Assembly: GCF_000716675.1 (NCBI RefSeq)
Contig: NZ_JNXT01000080.1
Location: forward strand, 1 to 31,883
DNA length: 31,883 bases
Direction: 5' to 3'
Origin: Streptomyces alboflavus
Lineage (GTDB): Bacteria; Actinomycetota; Actinomycetes; Streptomycetales; Streptomycetaceae
In this document: piece after piece, positions 1-7,369 of the stretch
Position numbering within the stretch: position 1 is the first letter of the stretch
Layout of the letters: every line of letters begins with the position of its first letter
The notes under the pieces: generated by a model
What the model was told of the DNA's origin: nothing
Databases searched by the model: none
What the model saw: the letters and a program-made list of their open reading frames with translations, nothing else
Translations under genes and position numbers: made by a program

Positions 1-331
1 CCACCCACCCGCCCAAACTTGTCCCGGGCCTGCCCGAAAGCCCGGCACCCTCAGCCCCGAACGGGTCACCCCCGTTTCGCGCTCCGCGCTCGTCCTCAAT
101 CGCCGGACGGGCTTTCTCCCACCCGCCCGCCCCCGCCAGGGCTTCGGCCCGGGTGGGACGCACAGCCTGCCTCGGCGAAGTCGTTTCAGCCCGTCCGGCG
201 TTTGAGGACGAGGCGCGGAGCGCCGATCGACGGTGCCCCCGTCCCACGGCAACGGGACACCCACCCCCGGGGTCCAGGGGCAGAGCCCCGGGATCGGTGA
301 AGGGGCGGGCCTGGGGCGCCCCGCGAAGGCC
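1..331. other. Gene-free stretch downstream of the DUF3159 gene, rich in inverted repeats
   Basis: No convincing coding region is visible; open frames here are low-complexity Arg/Pro/Gly translations of GC-rich DNA. The stretch holds a long inverted repeat (81-113 and 188-221) and a shorter hairpin at 266-292 (arms cccgggg and ccccggg) of a type common between Streptomyces genes. Either may help end transcription from the minus-strand gene that stops at 332. Nothing else recognisable is seen. Confidence 0.6.
81..221. repeat. Long inverted repeat, Streptomyces-type dispersed intergenic element
   Basis: The left arm (81-113) and right arm (188-221) are near-perfect reverse complements. Each contains the core gtcctcaa/ttgaggac and the run cgccggacgggct or its complement; they differ by one substitution and one inserted base. 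The arms are separated by 74 nt. Sequences of this type recur between genes in Streptomyces chromosomes (family knowledge from memory). A role in transcript termination or RNA stabilisation is inference. Confidence 0.7.
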
Positions 332-1099
332 CTAGGCCTGGCGCTGCCGCTCCGCGGCCTTTCGCTCCGCCTCGGCCTTCTCCTCGGCCTCCATCTCCGC
401 GAAGACGTCGATCGGAGGCGGCGCCTTCGCCAGGAAGACCCAGGTGAAGTAGACGGCGAGGACCATCGGCGGCAGCTTGAGGGCGATCAGGACCCAGCCG
501 AGCTGCTCGGTGTCGGCCCACCAGTAGAGCGGGAAGAGGATGGCGTACTTGGCGAGGAAGATCAGACCCCAGGCCAGCGACGCCTTCGTGTACGCCTTCT
601 TGCGGCCAGGATTGCGGGTGCGCCAGGAGAGGTTCTCGCGGAAGACGGGACCGAGCAGCAGCCCGAGCAGCGGATAGCCGACGAGCGCGGAGAGGAAGAA
701 GGCGGCGCCGAGCCCGGTGCCGTAGATCATGCCGGGCAGATAGAAGTCCTTGGCGTTGCCCGTGAACATGGCGAAGGCCACGCCGAAGGCGACGCCGAAG
801 ACACCGCTGAAGGCGTGCTTGACCGTGTCCCGGCGGACCAGGCGGACCACGACGAGGATCAGCGCCACGGCGAGGGCCGCGATGGCCGACAGGTGCAGGT
901 CCTTGTTGATCGTGTAGATCAACACGAACAGCAGGCCCGGCACCATCGTCTCGACCGTGCCGCGGATGCCGCCGAACGCGTCGAACAGCGCGGCCTGGGT
1001 GAGCGCCCTGGTCTCGGCGTCCTGGGCCGCGCGCGCGGCCTGAGCGTCCTGCGGGCGGTCGCCCACGGCCTGGTCGGTCGGCTTGTCGACTGACGTCAC
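332..1099 (-). CDS. DUF3159 family membrane protein
   Basis: The 255-residue protein belongs to the actinobacterial DUF3159 family, whose function is not established. A polar N-terminus (about residues 1-40) is followed by several hydrophobic helices spanning roughly 45-230, and the C-terminus is a charged, Ala/Glu/Lys-rich helix. The family-like stretch FGGIRGTVETMVPGLLFVL sits near residue 42. The GTG start lies 3 nt after the TAA stop of the OB-fold gene, with a GGGAG ribosome-binding site that overlaps the end of that gene, so the two are probably translated together. In other actinobacteria this gene lies near TrkA-type potassium uptake genes (recalled). Its position beside kdp is therefore suggestive, but it gives no direct function. 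Confidence 0.88.
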   Translation of the reverse strand: MTSVDKPTDQAVGDRPQDAQAARAAQDAETRALTQAALFDAFGGIRGTVETMVPGLLFVLIYTINKDLHLSAIAALAVALILVVVRLVRRDTVKHAFSGVFGVAFGVAFAMFTGNAKDFYLPGMIYGTGLGAAFFLSALVGYPLLGLLLGPVFRENLSWRTRNPGRKKAYTKASLAWGLIFLAKYAILFPLYWWADTEQLGWVLIALKLPPMVLAVYFTWVFLAKAPPPIDVFAEMEAEEKAEAERKAAERQRQA

Positions 1100-1102
1100 C
1101 GG

Positions 1103-1513
1103 TTACTCCCGTCCGAGCGGTCTGAGTTCGTACTTGGGGTTGAAGAGCACTCTGCGGCCGCGGTCTATGGAGATCCGCCCCGACGCGATCAGGCGCCGCC
1201 CCGGCTCGATCCCCACGATGGAGCGCCGGCCGAGCCACACCACGTCGAGCGCGGCGGAGCCGTCGAACAGCTCCGCCTCCAGGGCGGGGACGCCGGCGCG
1301 GGGCCGCAGGGTGACCGTGCGCAACGTACCAGTAACGGTGACTATCTCGCGGTCGTGGCAGTCACCGATGCGCGTACACCCGGCCGTCTCGGCGTCCTCG
1401 CGCAGCTCCTGTGACTCCAGGTCCTCCTGGGAGGACGACAGCCGGTCGAGCATGCGCCGGAAGCGGCCTGCCGGCTTGCCGGATCCAGGGGCAGAACCAG
1501 GAACAGCACTCAT
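1103..1513 (-). CDS. OB-fold nucleic-acid-binding-domain protein
   Basis: This 136-residue protein has a charged N-terminal helix (about 15-45) followed by a compact beta-rich region (about 55-130) with the pattern of an OB-fold of the tRNA-anti/RecG wedge type. That region includes TVTGTLRTVTLRP, ELFDGSAALDVVWLGRR and IEPGRRLIASGRIS. Such small OB-fold proteins are conserved in actinobacteria with no settled function; nucleic-acid binding is inferred from the fold. The ATG at 1513 was chosen because the protein from there matches the usual family length, and the upstream in-frame extension is low-complexity. It is the first gene of a pair with DUF3159 and lies 166 nt after kdpE, so it may have its own promoter or be read through from kdpE. 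Confidence 0.85.
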   Translation of the reverse strand: MSAVPGSAPGSGKPAGRFRRMLDRLSSSQEDLESQELREDAETAGCTRIGDCHDREIVTVTGTLRTVTLRPRAGVPALEAELFDGSAALDVVWLGRRSIVGIEPGRRLIASGRISIDRGRRVLFNPKYELRPLGRE

Positions 1514-1573
1514 ACCCGAAGCGTACCGGTGGCCACCAGCGCCCCCGCAATGGGTGCGCTCACCTGTGCTGAT

Positions 1574-1590
1574 GCCCGCCCGGGGCGGGC
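1574..1590 (-). terminator. Possible GC-rich hairpin between kdpE and the OB-fold gene
   Basis: A short, very GC-rich inverted repeat (gcccgc / gcgggc around a ccggg loop) lies about 90 nt downstream of the kdpE stop on the minus strand. It has no T-run, so it could be a weak terminator or simply chance in GC-rich DNA. Confidence 0.25.
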
Positions 1591-1679
1591 GCCAAGCCTC
1601 CGCAGGGCGAATCCCGGCCACCCCTCCCCCCGCCGCGCCCCGCCCTGCCACGCCCCGACGCGCACGCACCCAGGTCGCG

Positions 1680-2363
1680 CTACCGCTCGAACCGGTATCC
1701 CATTCCGGGCTCCGTGATGAAGTGCCGGGGGTGCGCCGGGTCCGCCTCCAGCTTGCGGCGCAGCTGGGCCATGTAGACGCGGAGGTAGTTCGTCTCCGTG
1801 CCGTACGAGGGGCCCCACACCTCCTGCAGGAGCTGCTTCTGGCTGACGAGACGGCCCGCGTTGCGCACCAGGACCTCCAGGAGGTGCCACTCCGTGGGGG
1901 TCAGGCGTACGTCGCGGCCGTCGCGGTTGACCTTCTTCGCGGCCAGGTCGACGGTGAAGTCCTCGGTGTCGACCATCACGTCGTCCTCACCGGCGCCGGT
2001 GGGCTCCGCGCGGCGGACGGCGGCGCGCAGCCGGGCCAGGAGCTCGTCCATGCCGAAGGGCTTGGTCACGTAGTCGTCGGCGCCGGCGTCCAGGGCCTCG
2101 ACCTTCTCGTCCGAGCTGTGCCGGGCCGAGAGGACCAGGATGGGCACGCGCGTCCAGCCGCGCAGCCCCTTGATCACCTCCACGCCGTCCATGTCGGGCA
2201 GACCGAGGTCGAGCACGATCACGTCGGGGTGGCGGGCGGCGGCGAGCTGGAGGGCGGTGGCGCCGTCCGGTGCCGCGTCCACCTCGTACTTGCGTGCCTT
2301 CAGATTGATCACGAGGGCGCGTACGATCTGCGGCTCGTCGTCGACCACGAGCACCCGGGTCAT
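1680..2363 (-). CDS. kdpE: KdpE, OmpR-family response regulator of the Kdp potassium system
   Basis: KdpE is the DNA-binding partner of the KdpD kinase and activates kdpFABC when potassium is scarce (family knowledge). The 227-residue protein has a receiver domain (about 1-120) with acidic pocket DDE (8-10), phosphoacceptor Asp52 in VIVLDLGLPD and Lys101 in TKPF. A C-terminal winged-helix domain (about 130-225) ends in the typical YLRVYMAQLRRKLE and GMGYRFER segments. I start at the ATG at 2363, preceded by AGGTAGGA and immediately before the receiver fold. An in-frame GTG at 2441, overlapping the kdpD stop as GTGA, would add 26 poorly structured residues and cannot be excluded. kdpE lies directly downstream of kdpD, and the two are surely co-transcribed. 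Confidence 0.95.
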   Translation of the reverse strand: MTRVLVVDDEPQIVRALVINLKARKYEVDAAPDGATALQLAAARHPDVIVLDLGLPDMDGVEVIKGLRGWTRVPILVLSARHSSDEKVEALDAGADDYVTKPFGMDELLARLRAAVRRAEPTGAGEDDVMVDTEDFTVDLAAKKVNRDGRDVRLTPTEWHLLEVLVRNAGRLVSQKQLLQEVWGPSYGTETNYLRVYMAQLRRKLEADPAHPRHFITEPGMGYRFER

Positions 2364-2437
2364 TCCTACCTGCCTTTCGGGCTTGTCAGCGCCGCTGACG
2401 CGGCTTTCGGTGCCACGTACGGGGCGTTCGGTGGCGG

Positions 2438-4984
2438 TCACGAGGTCATCTGCGCGGAGAGGTCCGGCACGACGGGCGGTCGTCCGGCCGCCGCCTTCAG
2501 TGTGAGCACCATCGTGAGGCCGCCACCAGGAGTGTCCTCCGCGTCGAGGGTTCCCCCCATCGATTCCACGAAGCCGCGGGCGACCGCGAGGCCGAGGCCG
2601 ACGCCGCTTCCGCGTGGAGCGTCACCGTAGCGTTGGAACGGCTCGAAGATGCGGTCCTTGGCGTCATCGGGTACCCCGGGTCCCCGGTCGACGACCCGCA
2701 GTTCCACGCGGTCGCCGAGGGCGCTCGCCGAGACGAACACGGGTTCTTCGTCGGGCGCGTACTTGACGGCGTTCTCCACGATGTTGGCGACCGCGCGCTC
2801 CAGGAGTCCCTTGTCGACGGCGACCATGGGCAGGTCCTCGGGGATGTCGAGGACGACGCTGCCGTCGGGGACGCCGCCGAGGGCCATCGGGACCACCTCG
2901 TCGAGGTCGATCTCGCGGATCAGCGGGGCGACCGTGCCGGTCTGCAGCCGGGACATGTCCAGGAGGTTGCCCACCAGGTGGTCCAGGCGGTCGGCGCCCG
3001 CCTCGATGCCCGCGAGCAGCTCGGCCTGGTCCTCCTCGGACCACTCCACGTCCTCGGAGCGCAGTGAGGTCACGGACGCCTTGATGCCGGCGAGCGGGGT
3101 GCGCAGGTCGTGGCTGACGGCGGCGAGCAAGGCGGTGCGGATGCGGTTGCCCTCGGCGAGGGTGCGGGCCTGGTCGGCCTCGGTCTGCAGGCGCTGGCGG
3201 TCCAGGACGACGGCGGCCTGCGCGGCGAACGCGGCGAGGACGCGGCGGTCCTCGGCGGGCAGGACGCGGCCGCTCAGGGCGAGCGCCATGTGGTCGCCGA
3301 CCGGCACGTCCACGTCGGCGTCCTCGGGGCGGCCGACGTGGGCGCGGGCGCCGACGCTGCCCGCGCAGGTCCACGGCGCCACGTCGCTCTCGCGTTCGAG
3401 CAGGGCCACGGACTCCATGGCGAAGGTCTCGCGGACGGTCTCCAGGAGCGATTCCAGGCTGTTCTCGCCGCGCAGGACGCTGCCCGCGAGGTGGGAGAGG
3501 ATCTCGGACTCGGCGCGCAGCCGTGCCGCCTGGTGGGTGCGGCGCGCGGCGAGGTCCACGACAGAGGCCACGGAGATCGCCACGGACACGAAGACGACGA
3601 TCGCGACGATGTTCTTCGCGTCGGAGATCGTCCACTGGTGCACCGGCGGGGTGAAGAAGTAGTTCAGGAGCAGGGAGCCGAACGCCGCCGACGCCAGGGA
3701 CGGGACGAGACCGCCGAGCAGGGCCGCCGCCACCGTGAGCGTCAGGAACAGCAGCATGTCGTTGGCGAGACCGAGGTCCGCGTCGACGTTGGTGAGCAGC
3801 AGCGTCAGGAGCGCGGGGCCGACGATGCCGACCAGCCAGCCCCAGATGATCCGGGACCGCCCGAGCCGGGCGCCGCGCGCCACGGGCAGCCCGCGCCCCT
3901 TGGCCACCTCGCCGTGCGTGACGATGTGCACGTCCAGGTCGGGCCCGGACTCGCGGGCGACGGTGGCGCCGACGCCGGGCCCGAAGATGTACTGCCAGGA
4001 CTTGCGGCGCGAGGAGCCGAGGACGATCTGGGTGGCGTTGACGCCGCGCGCGAATGCGAGCAGGGCCGCCGGGATGTCGTCGCCGATGACGTGATGAAAG
4101 GTTCCGCCAAGGTCCTCCACGAGGGTCCTCTGGACGGCCAGCTCCTTCGGCGAGGCCGCGGTGAGGCCGTCGCTGCGGGCGATGTAGACGGCGAGGATCT
4201 CGCTGCCCGAGCCCTTGGCGGCCATGCGGGCGGCGCGGCGGATGAGGGTGCGGCCCTCGGGTCCGCCGGTGAGGCCGACGACGATGCGCTCGCGGGCCTG
4301 CCAGGTGGAGCGGATGTTGTGCTCGCCGCGGTACTGCTGGAGGTATTCGTCGACCCGGTCGGCCACCCACAGGAGCGCCAGCTCGCGCAGGGCGGTGAGG
4401 TTTCCGGGGCGGAAGTAGTTGGACAGGGCCGCGTCGACCTTGTCGGCCTTGTAGATGTTGCCGTGCGCCATCCGGCGGCGCAGCGCCTGGGGCGACATGT
4501 CGACCAGCTCGATCTGGTCCGCCCGGCGCACCACCTCGTCCGGCACCGTCTCGCGCTGCCGGACGCCGGTGATCGACTCGACGACGTCGCCGAGGGACTC
4601 CAGGTGCTGGATGTTGACGGTCGATATGACATCGATGCCGGCCGTGAGCAGTTCCTCGACGTCCTGCCAGCGCTTGGCGTTGCGCGAGCCGGGCACGTTG
4701 GTGTGCGGCAGCTCGTCCACCAGGGCGACGGCGGGGGCACGGCGCAGCACGGCGTCGACGTCCATCTCGGTGAACTGCGACCCGCGGTACTCCAGCTCCT
4801 TGCGGGCGACCTGCTCCAGGCCGTGCAGCATCACTTCCGTGCGCGGACGGTTGTGGTGCTCCACGAAGGCCACTACGCAGTCGGTGCCCCGCTCGATACG
4901 ACGGTGCGCCTCGGCGAGCATGGCGTACGTCTTGCCGACGCCCGGTGCCGCACCGAGGTAGATCCGTAGCTTGCCGCGTGCCAT
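2438..4984 (-). CDS. kdpD: KdpD, potassium-responsive sensor histidine kinase
   Basis: At 848 residues this is a full-length KdpD. Domains in order: N-terminal KdpD domain with Walker A GAAPGVGKT (11-19) and the DELPHTNVPGSRN segment; a universal-stress-protein-like domain (about 235-365); four closely packed transmembrane helices (about 390-490); a GAF-like region (about 510-600); the dimerisation domain with phospho-accepting His625 in AVSHDLRTPL; and a catalytic ATPase domain with N box NIVENAVKYAP and G boxes DRGPGVP and GSGVGLGLAVA. It controls KdpE. I start at the ATG at 4984, which begins MARGKLRIYLG as in the family; an upstream in-frame TTG is unlikely. It is separated from the transporter genes by the alginate-lyase gene. 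Confidence 0.96.
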   Translation of the reverse strand: MARGKLRIYLGAAPGVGKTYAMLAEAHRRIERGTDCVVAFVEHHNRPRTEVMLHGLEQVARKELEYRGSQFTEMDVDAVLRRAPAVALVDELPHTNVPGSRNAKRWQDVEELLTAGIDVISTVNIQHLESLGDVVESITGVRQRETVPDEVVRRADQIELVDMSPQALRRRMAHGNIYKADKVDAALSNYFRPGNLTALRELALLWVADRVDEYLQQYRGEHNIRSTWQARERIVVGLTGGPEGRTLIRRAARMAAKGSGSEILAVYIARSDGLTAASPKELAVQRTLVEDLGGTFHHVIGDDIPAALLAFARGVNATQIVLGSSRRKSWQYIFGPGVGATVARESGPDLDVHIVTHGEVAKGRGLPVARGARLGRSRIIWGWLVGIVGPALLTLLLTNVDADLGLANDMLLFLTLTVAAALLGGLVPSLASAAFGSLLLNYFFTPPVHQWTISDAKNIVAIVVFVSVAISVASVVDLAARRTHQAARLRAESEILSHLAGSVLRGENSLESLLETVRETFAMESVALLERESDVAPWTCAGSVGARAHVGRPEDADVDVPVGDHMALALSGRVLPAEDRRVLAAFAAQAAVVLDRQRLQTEADQARTLAEGNRIRTALLAAVSHDLRTPLAGIKASVTSLRSEDVEWSEEDQAELLAGIEAGADRLDHLVGNLLDMSRLQTGTVAPLIREIDLDEVVPMALGGVPDGSVVLDIPEDLPMVAVDKGLLERAVANIVENAVKYAPDEEPVFVSASALGDRVELRVVDRGPGVPDDAKDRIFEPFQRYGDAPRGSGVGLGLAVARGFVESMGGTLDAEDTPGGGLTMVLTLKAAAGRPPVVPDLSAQMTS

Positions 4985-5028
4985 GGCCTCATTGTCTTCC
5001 TGAAACTGCTGTGTACGCAGCGTCGACC

Positions 5029-5048
5029 TTACGGCCAATAATTACGGC
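5029..5048 (-). promoter_or_regulatory. Candidate KdpE-type half-sites upstream of kdpD
   Basis: On the minus strand GCCGTAA occurs twice with a 13-bp period, 45-65 nt before the kdpD start. The second copy reads GGCCGTAAGG, sharing CCGTAAGG with one of the repeats upstream of the kdp transport operon (11446-11462). Autoregulation by KdpE would explain this, but the site is short and the assignment is inference. Confidence 0.25.
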
Positions 5049-5121
5049 AAATCGGATGAGGCCGACCTTCCTGAGGCTCCTTGACACAACCCTGATGCCC
5101 TCCAGCGCGTCCGGTGCGGGG

Positions 5122-5139
5122 CGAAAGTCGCCACTTTCG
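5122..5139 (-). terminator. Small hairpin downstream of the alginate-lyase gene
   Basis: A perfect 7-bp inverted repeat (cgaaagt / actttcg) with a 4-nt loop is flanked by GC-rich DNA that can extend the stem imperfectly. It lies 70-90 nt after the stop of the alginate-lyase gene and 140-155 nt before kdpD. It could end lyase transcripts or shape the kdpD leader. There is no clear T-run. Confidence 0.35.
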
Positions 5140-5209
5140 GCCGCCCCGGGCAGCACTCGGGGCCGCCCCGGCGAGCGGAGCGCCCCCGAGCCACACGGAT
5201 CAGCGCGGA

Positions 5210-6436
5210 TCAGCGCGGATTGTCCCCGTGCGTCAGCGTCTCCCAGGCCACGAAGAGGTTGTTGGACCCGGCCGGACGGTTCCGCTCGGTGAGCCGCTGA
5301 GTGTTGGCCATGGGCACGCCGAGCCGGTTGTGCAGGGCGTTGTAGCCGACCTCTGTGACCGGCCCGAGGCCGCGGTGCACGGAGCCGCCGCACAGCCATC
5401 CGGGCGGCGCCTCGCCCAGCTCGTACTTGGCCTGGAAGCCGAGCGCGTGCTGGAGCCGCTCGCCGACGTCCGTGCCGTACAGGTCCTGGCCCTGGATGCG
5501 GCTGGTCTCGGCGACGTGGGCGATGGCGGAGATGCCGTAGCCGGTGTGCGTGAAGTCGCGGCAGGTCTCCTGGGTGAGCCCGGCGACGAAGGTGCCCTGA
5601 CCCTGCCAGTACTTGACGATCTTCTCGCGGGTGTTGAGGTTCTGGCTCGGCACGGTCTTGGGCAGCGCGCCGTCGGAGGGCAGATAGACGTAGGCGGCGG
5701 TGCGCGTGCGGAACTTCGCCATGGCCTTGTCGTACGACGCCTTGTCCTCCAGGAAGACGGAGATGCCGATCGCGGCCTCCATCATCGACAGCTCCCAGTT
5801 GCCGTTGGAGTTCGAGCCGTTGATGATCTTCGGGAGGTAGACGGTGCGCAGCATGGTCGCGAAGCGCCCGGAGTTCGCCCAGGTTCCCGTGTACGTGTGC
5901 TTGATGATCTCCGCGGCCTTGGGCCAGGAGGAGCCGGCCCAGCCGGTCTGGAGCGGGGCGTTGCTGTTGGTGTGGTCCTTGATGGTGCCGGACCAGGCGT
6001 CCATCAGCTCGATCGACTTCTTCGCGTACCGCTCGTCGCGGGTGAGGTACCAGGCGAGGGCGGTGGTGTACGCGGCTATCGCGTCCTCGCGCTCGTCGGT
6101 GCAGCCGTGGTTGGGGTTGGAGTACGAGCCGCACTCGACGATCGCGCGGGGCTTGGGGGTGCGCGAGAGGGAGGCGTACTTGCTCCCCATCATCTGGTCG
6201 TAGGCGCCCTTCCAGGGCTGGGCGCCCGCGTTCACCTTCTCGCGGGTGAAGTCCAACTGCCCCTTGGATACGGTCACTCCGGGGTGCGCGAAGGTGGCGG
6301 GGGCCGCGTCGGCGCGGTCGGCGCCGGGCCAGGCGAGCAGGGTGGCGGCGAGGGCGGCCACCGCGGTGGCCGCGGTCGCGAGGAGGGCCGGGCGTGGTCT
6401 GCGGCGGTGGCGTACGGGTGTGGGGGTGGGCGCCAT
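5210..6436 (-). CDS. Secreted alginate-lyase-family polysaccharide lyase
   Basis: The 408-residue protein resembles the alginate lyase family (PL5-like, alpha/alpha-barrel). Those enzymes cleave uronate polysaccharides by beta-elimination; the actual substrate here is unknown. A signal peptide is clear: Arg-rich start (HRRRPR, 10-16), hydrophobic core (about 18-36) and probable cleavage after ADA near residue 44. Family-like segments include NSNGNWELSMMEAAIG in mid-protein and RDFTHTGYGI followed by QGQDLYG toward the C-terminus. The ATG start is supported by a complete signal peptide, although the ribosome-binding site is weak. The gene sits alone between kdpC and kdpD with its own promoter and a palindrome at the expected start point (6482-6530). 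It looks like a separately regulated gene lodged inside the kdp locus. Confidence 0.85.
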   Translation of the reverse strand: MAPTPTPVRHRRRPRPALLATAATAVAALAATLLAWPGADRADAAPATFAHPGVTVSKGQLDFTREKVNAGAQPWKGAYDQMMGSKYASLSRTPKPRAIVECGSYSNPNHGCTDEREDAIAAYTTALAWYLTRDERYAKKSIELMDAWSGTIKDHTNSNAPLQTGWAGSSWPKAAEIIKHTYTGTWANSGRFATMLRTVYLPKIINGSNSNGNWELSMMEAAIGISVFLEDKASYDKAMAKFRTRTAAYVYLPSDGALPKTVPSQNLNTREKIVKYWQGQGTFVAGLTQETCRDFTHTGYGISAIAHVAETSRIQGQDLYGTDVGERLQHALGFQAKYELGEAPPGWLCGGSVHRGLGPVTEVGYNALHNRLGVPMANTQRLTERNRPAGSNNLFVAWETLTHGDNPR

Positions 6437-6481
6437 GAAGAGGCCATCCGTTCGTGTATGTGAACCTCAAGTGCCTGTCTG

Positions 6482-6530
6482 AACACGCGTGTTGAACGGT
6501 GACCATAGGTACGGACCTGACTTCCGTCAA
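6482..6530 (-). promoter_or_regulatory. Housekeeping-type promoter and palindromic operator of the alginate-lyase gene
   Basis: Reading the minus strand, TTGACG (6525-6530) and TATGGT (6502-6507) are separated by exactly 17 bp, a good match to the sigma-70/HrdB consensus. About 8 bp after the -10 box is the perfect 12-bp palindrome AACACGCGTGTT (6482-6493) with a central CG, as in many LacI-family operators. Its position over or just past the expected transcription start suggests repression, probably relieved by a sugar. Which regulator binds is unknown. Confidence 0.6.
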
Positions 6531-6585
6531 GGCTTGAAGGAGGTGGGAAGCGGACGGGAATCGGGCGGCGGAACGGCATGCGTAA

Positions 6586-6623
6586 GGCCCTCCGCGGTCC
6601 GGCGAACCGGACCGCGGAGGGCC
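6586..6623 (-). terminator. Strong hairpin terminator of the kdp transport operon
   Basis: A perfect 17-bp inverted repeat with a 4-nt cgaa loop (arms 6586-6602 and 6607-6623) lies 17 nt after the kdpC stop on the minus strand. Only a short TTACG follows, so it is the GC-rich, weakly T-tailed type usual in Streptomyces. It should insulate the downstream alginate-lyase promoter from kdp transcription. Confidence 0.8.
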
Positions 6624-6640
6624 TGAGGGCGTCGGGAAGG

Positions 6641-7363
6641 TCAGCCCTTCTCCGCCACCAGGTGCTTCAACGCGATGTTGAGCTTGAGGACGTTGACGCG
6701 CGGCTCGCCCATGAAACCGAGGATCCGCCCGTCGGTGTGGTCGTCGACCAGCTTCTCCACCTGCTTGACGTCCAGACCGTTCCTGTCCGCGACGCGGTGG
6801 GCCTGGAGGTCGGCGTACTTCGGGGAGATGTGCGGGTCGAGGCCGGAGCCCGAGGAGGTCACGGCCTCCGCCGGGATGTCCGAGGGCTTGACCTTGTAGT
6901 CGGCCGTCTGGTTGTCCTTGATGACGGCGTCCCGGGCGGCGAGGACCTGGGCGCACAGGCCCTCCTGGGCCTTGGGGTCGCAGACCTCCTTGCCGTCCTT
7001 CGTCTTCTTGGACCCGGAGTCGCCGGCCAGGTTGGTGGCGCCGGACAGGATCAGCTTGTACTGCGTGTTCACGCTGTTCGTGCCGAGCCCGTTGGACGGC
7101 CGGGGCTGGAACCACTTCAGGTCCGGCTCCGGGGTCTCCTGGCCCTTCTTCAGGGGCAGGTCGTAGCGCTGTCCGATCAGCTCGGAGCCGACGACCTTGC
7201 CGCCGTCCTTGATCTCGGAGCCGTTGGCCTTGTCGTTGAACAGAGCCTGGGCGACTCCCGTCACGGCGAGCGGGTAGATCACGCCGCAGATGACGGTCAG
7301 GACGAGCAGGGCGCGCAGCCCGGCGCCCAGCAACCGGGCGGTGTTTCCTACGGAGTTGTTCAT
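6641..7363 (-). CDS. kdpC: KdpC, potassium-transporting ATPase subunit C
   Basis: KdpC is the single-span subunit that stabilises the KdpA-KdpB complex and promotes ATP binding (family knowledge). The 240-residue protein has one N-terminal transmembrane helix (about 14-40) with the family-like segment TVICGVIYPLAVTGVAQALF, then an extracytoplasmic domain. Family motifs include GSELIGQ, WFQPRPS, the SGSGLDPHISP segment and a C-terminal VNVLKLNIAL. A charged insert (about 115-140, Lys/Asp-rich with two Cys) lengthens it relative to the E. coli protein. The ATG start lies 6 nt after the kdpB stop, so the genes are translationally close. It is the last gene of the operon, followed by a strong hairpin. 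Confidence 0.95.
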   Translation of the reverse strand: MNNSVGNTARLLGAGLRALLVLTVICGVIYPLAVTGVAQALFNDKANGSEIKDGGKVVGSELIGQRYDLPLKKGQETPEPDLKWFQPRPSNGLGTNSVNTQYKLILSGATNLAGDSGSKKTKDGKEVCDPKAQEGLCAQVLAARDAVIKDNQTADYKVKPSDIPAEAVTSSGSGLDPHISPKYADLQAHRVADRNGLDVKQVEKLVDDHTDGRILGFMGEPRVNVLKLNIALKHLVAEKG

Positions 7364-7369
7364 GTCAGG

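Noticed and set aside
2364..2441. KdpE start at GTG 2441, overlapping kdpD as GTGA
   Set aside because: The added 26 residues are not part of the receiver fold, and the ATG at 2363 has its own AGGTAGGA site. It is kept as a minor possibility because the 4-nt overlap is typical of coupling.
3110..4969. A 619-residue plus-strand open frame opposite kdpD
   Set aside because: Composition and position show it to be a shadow of kdpD.
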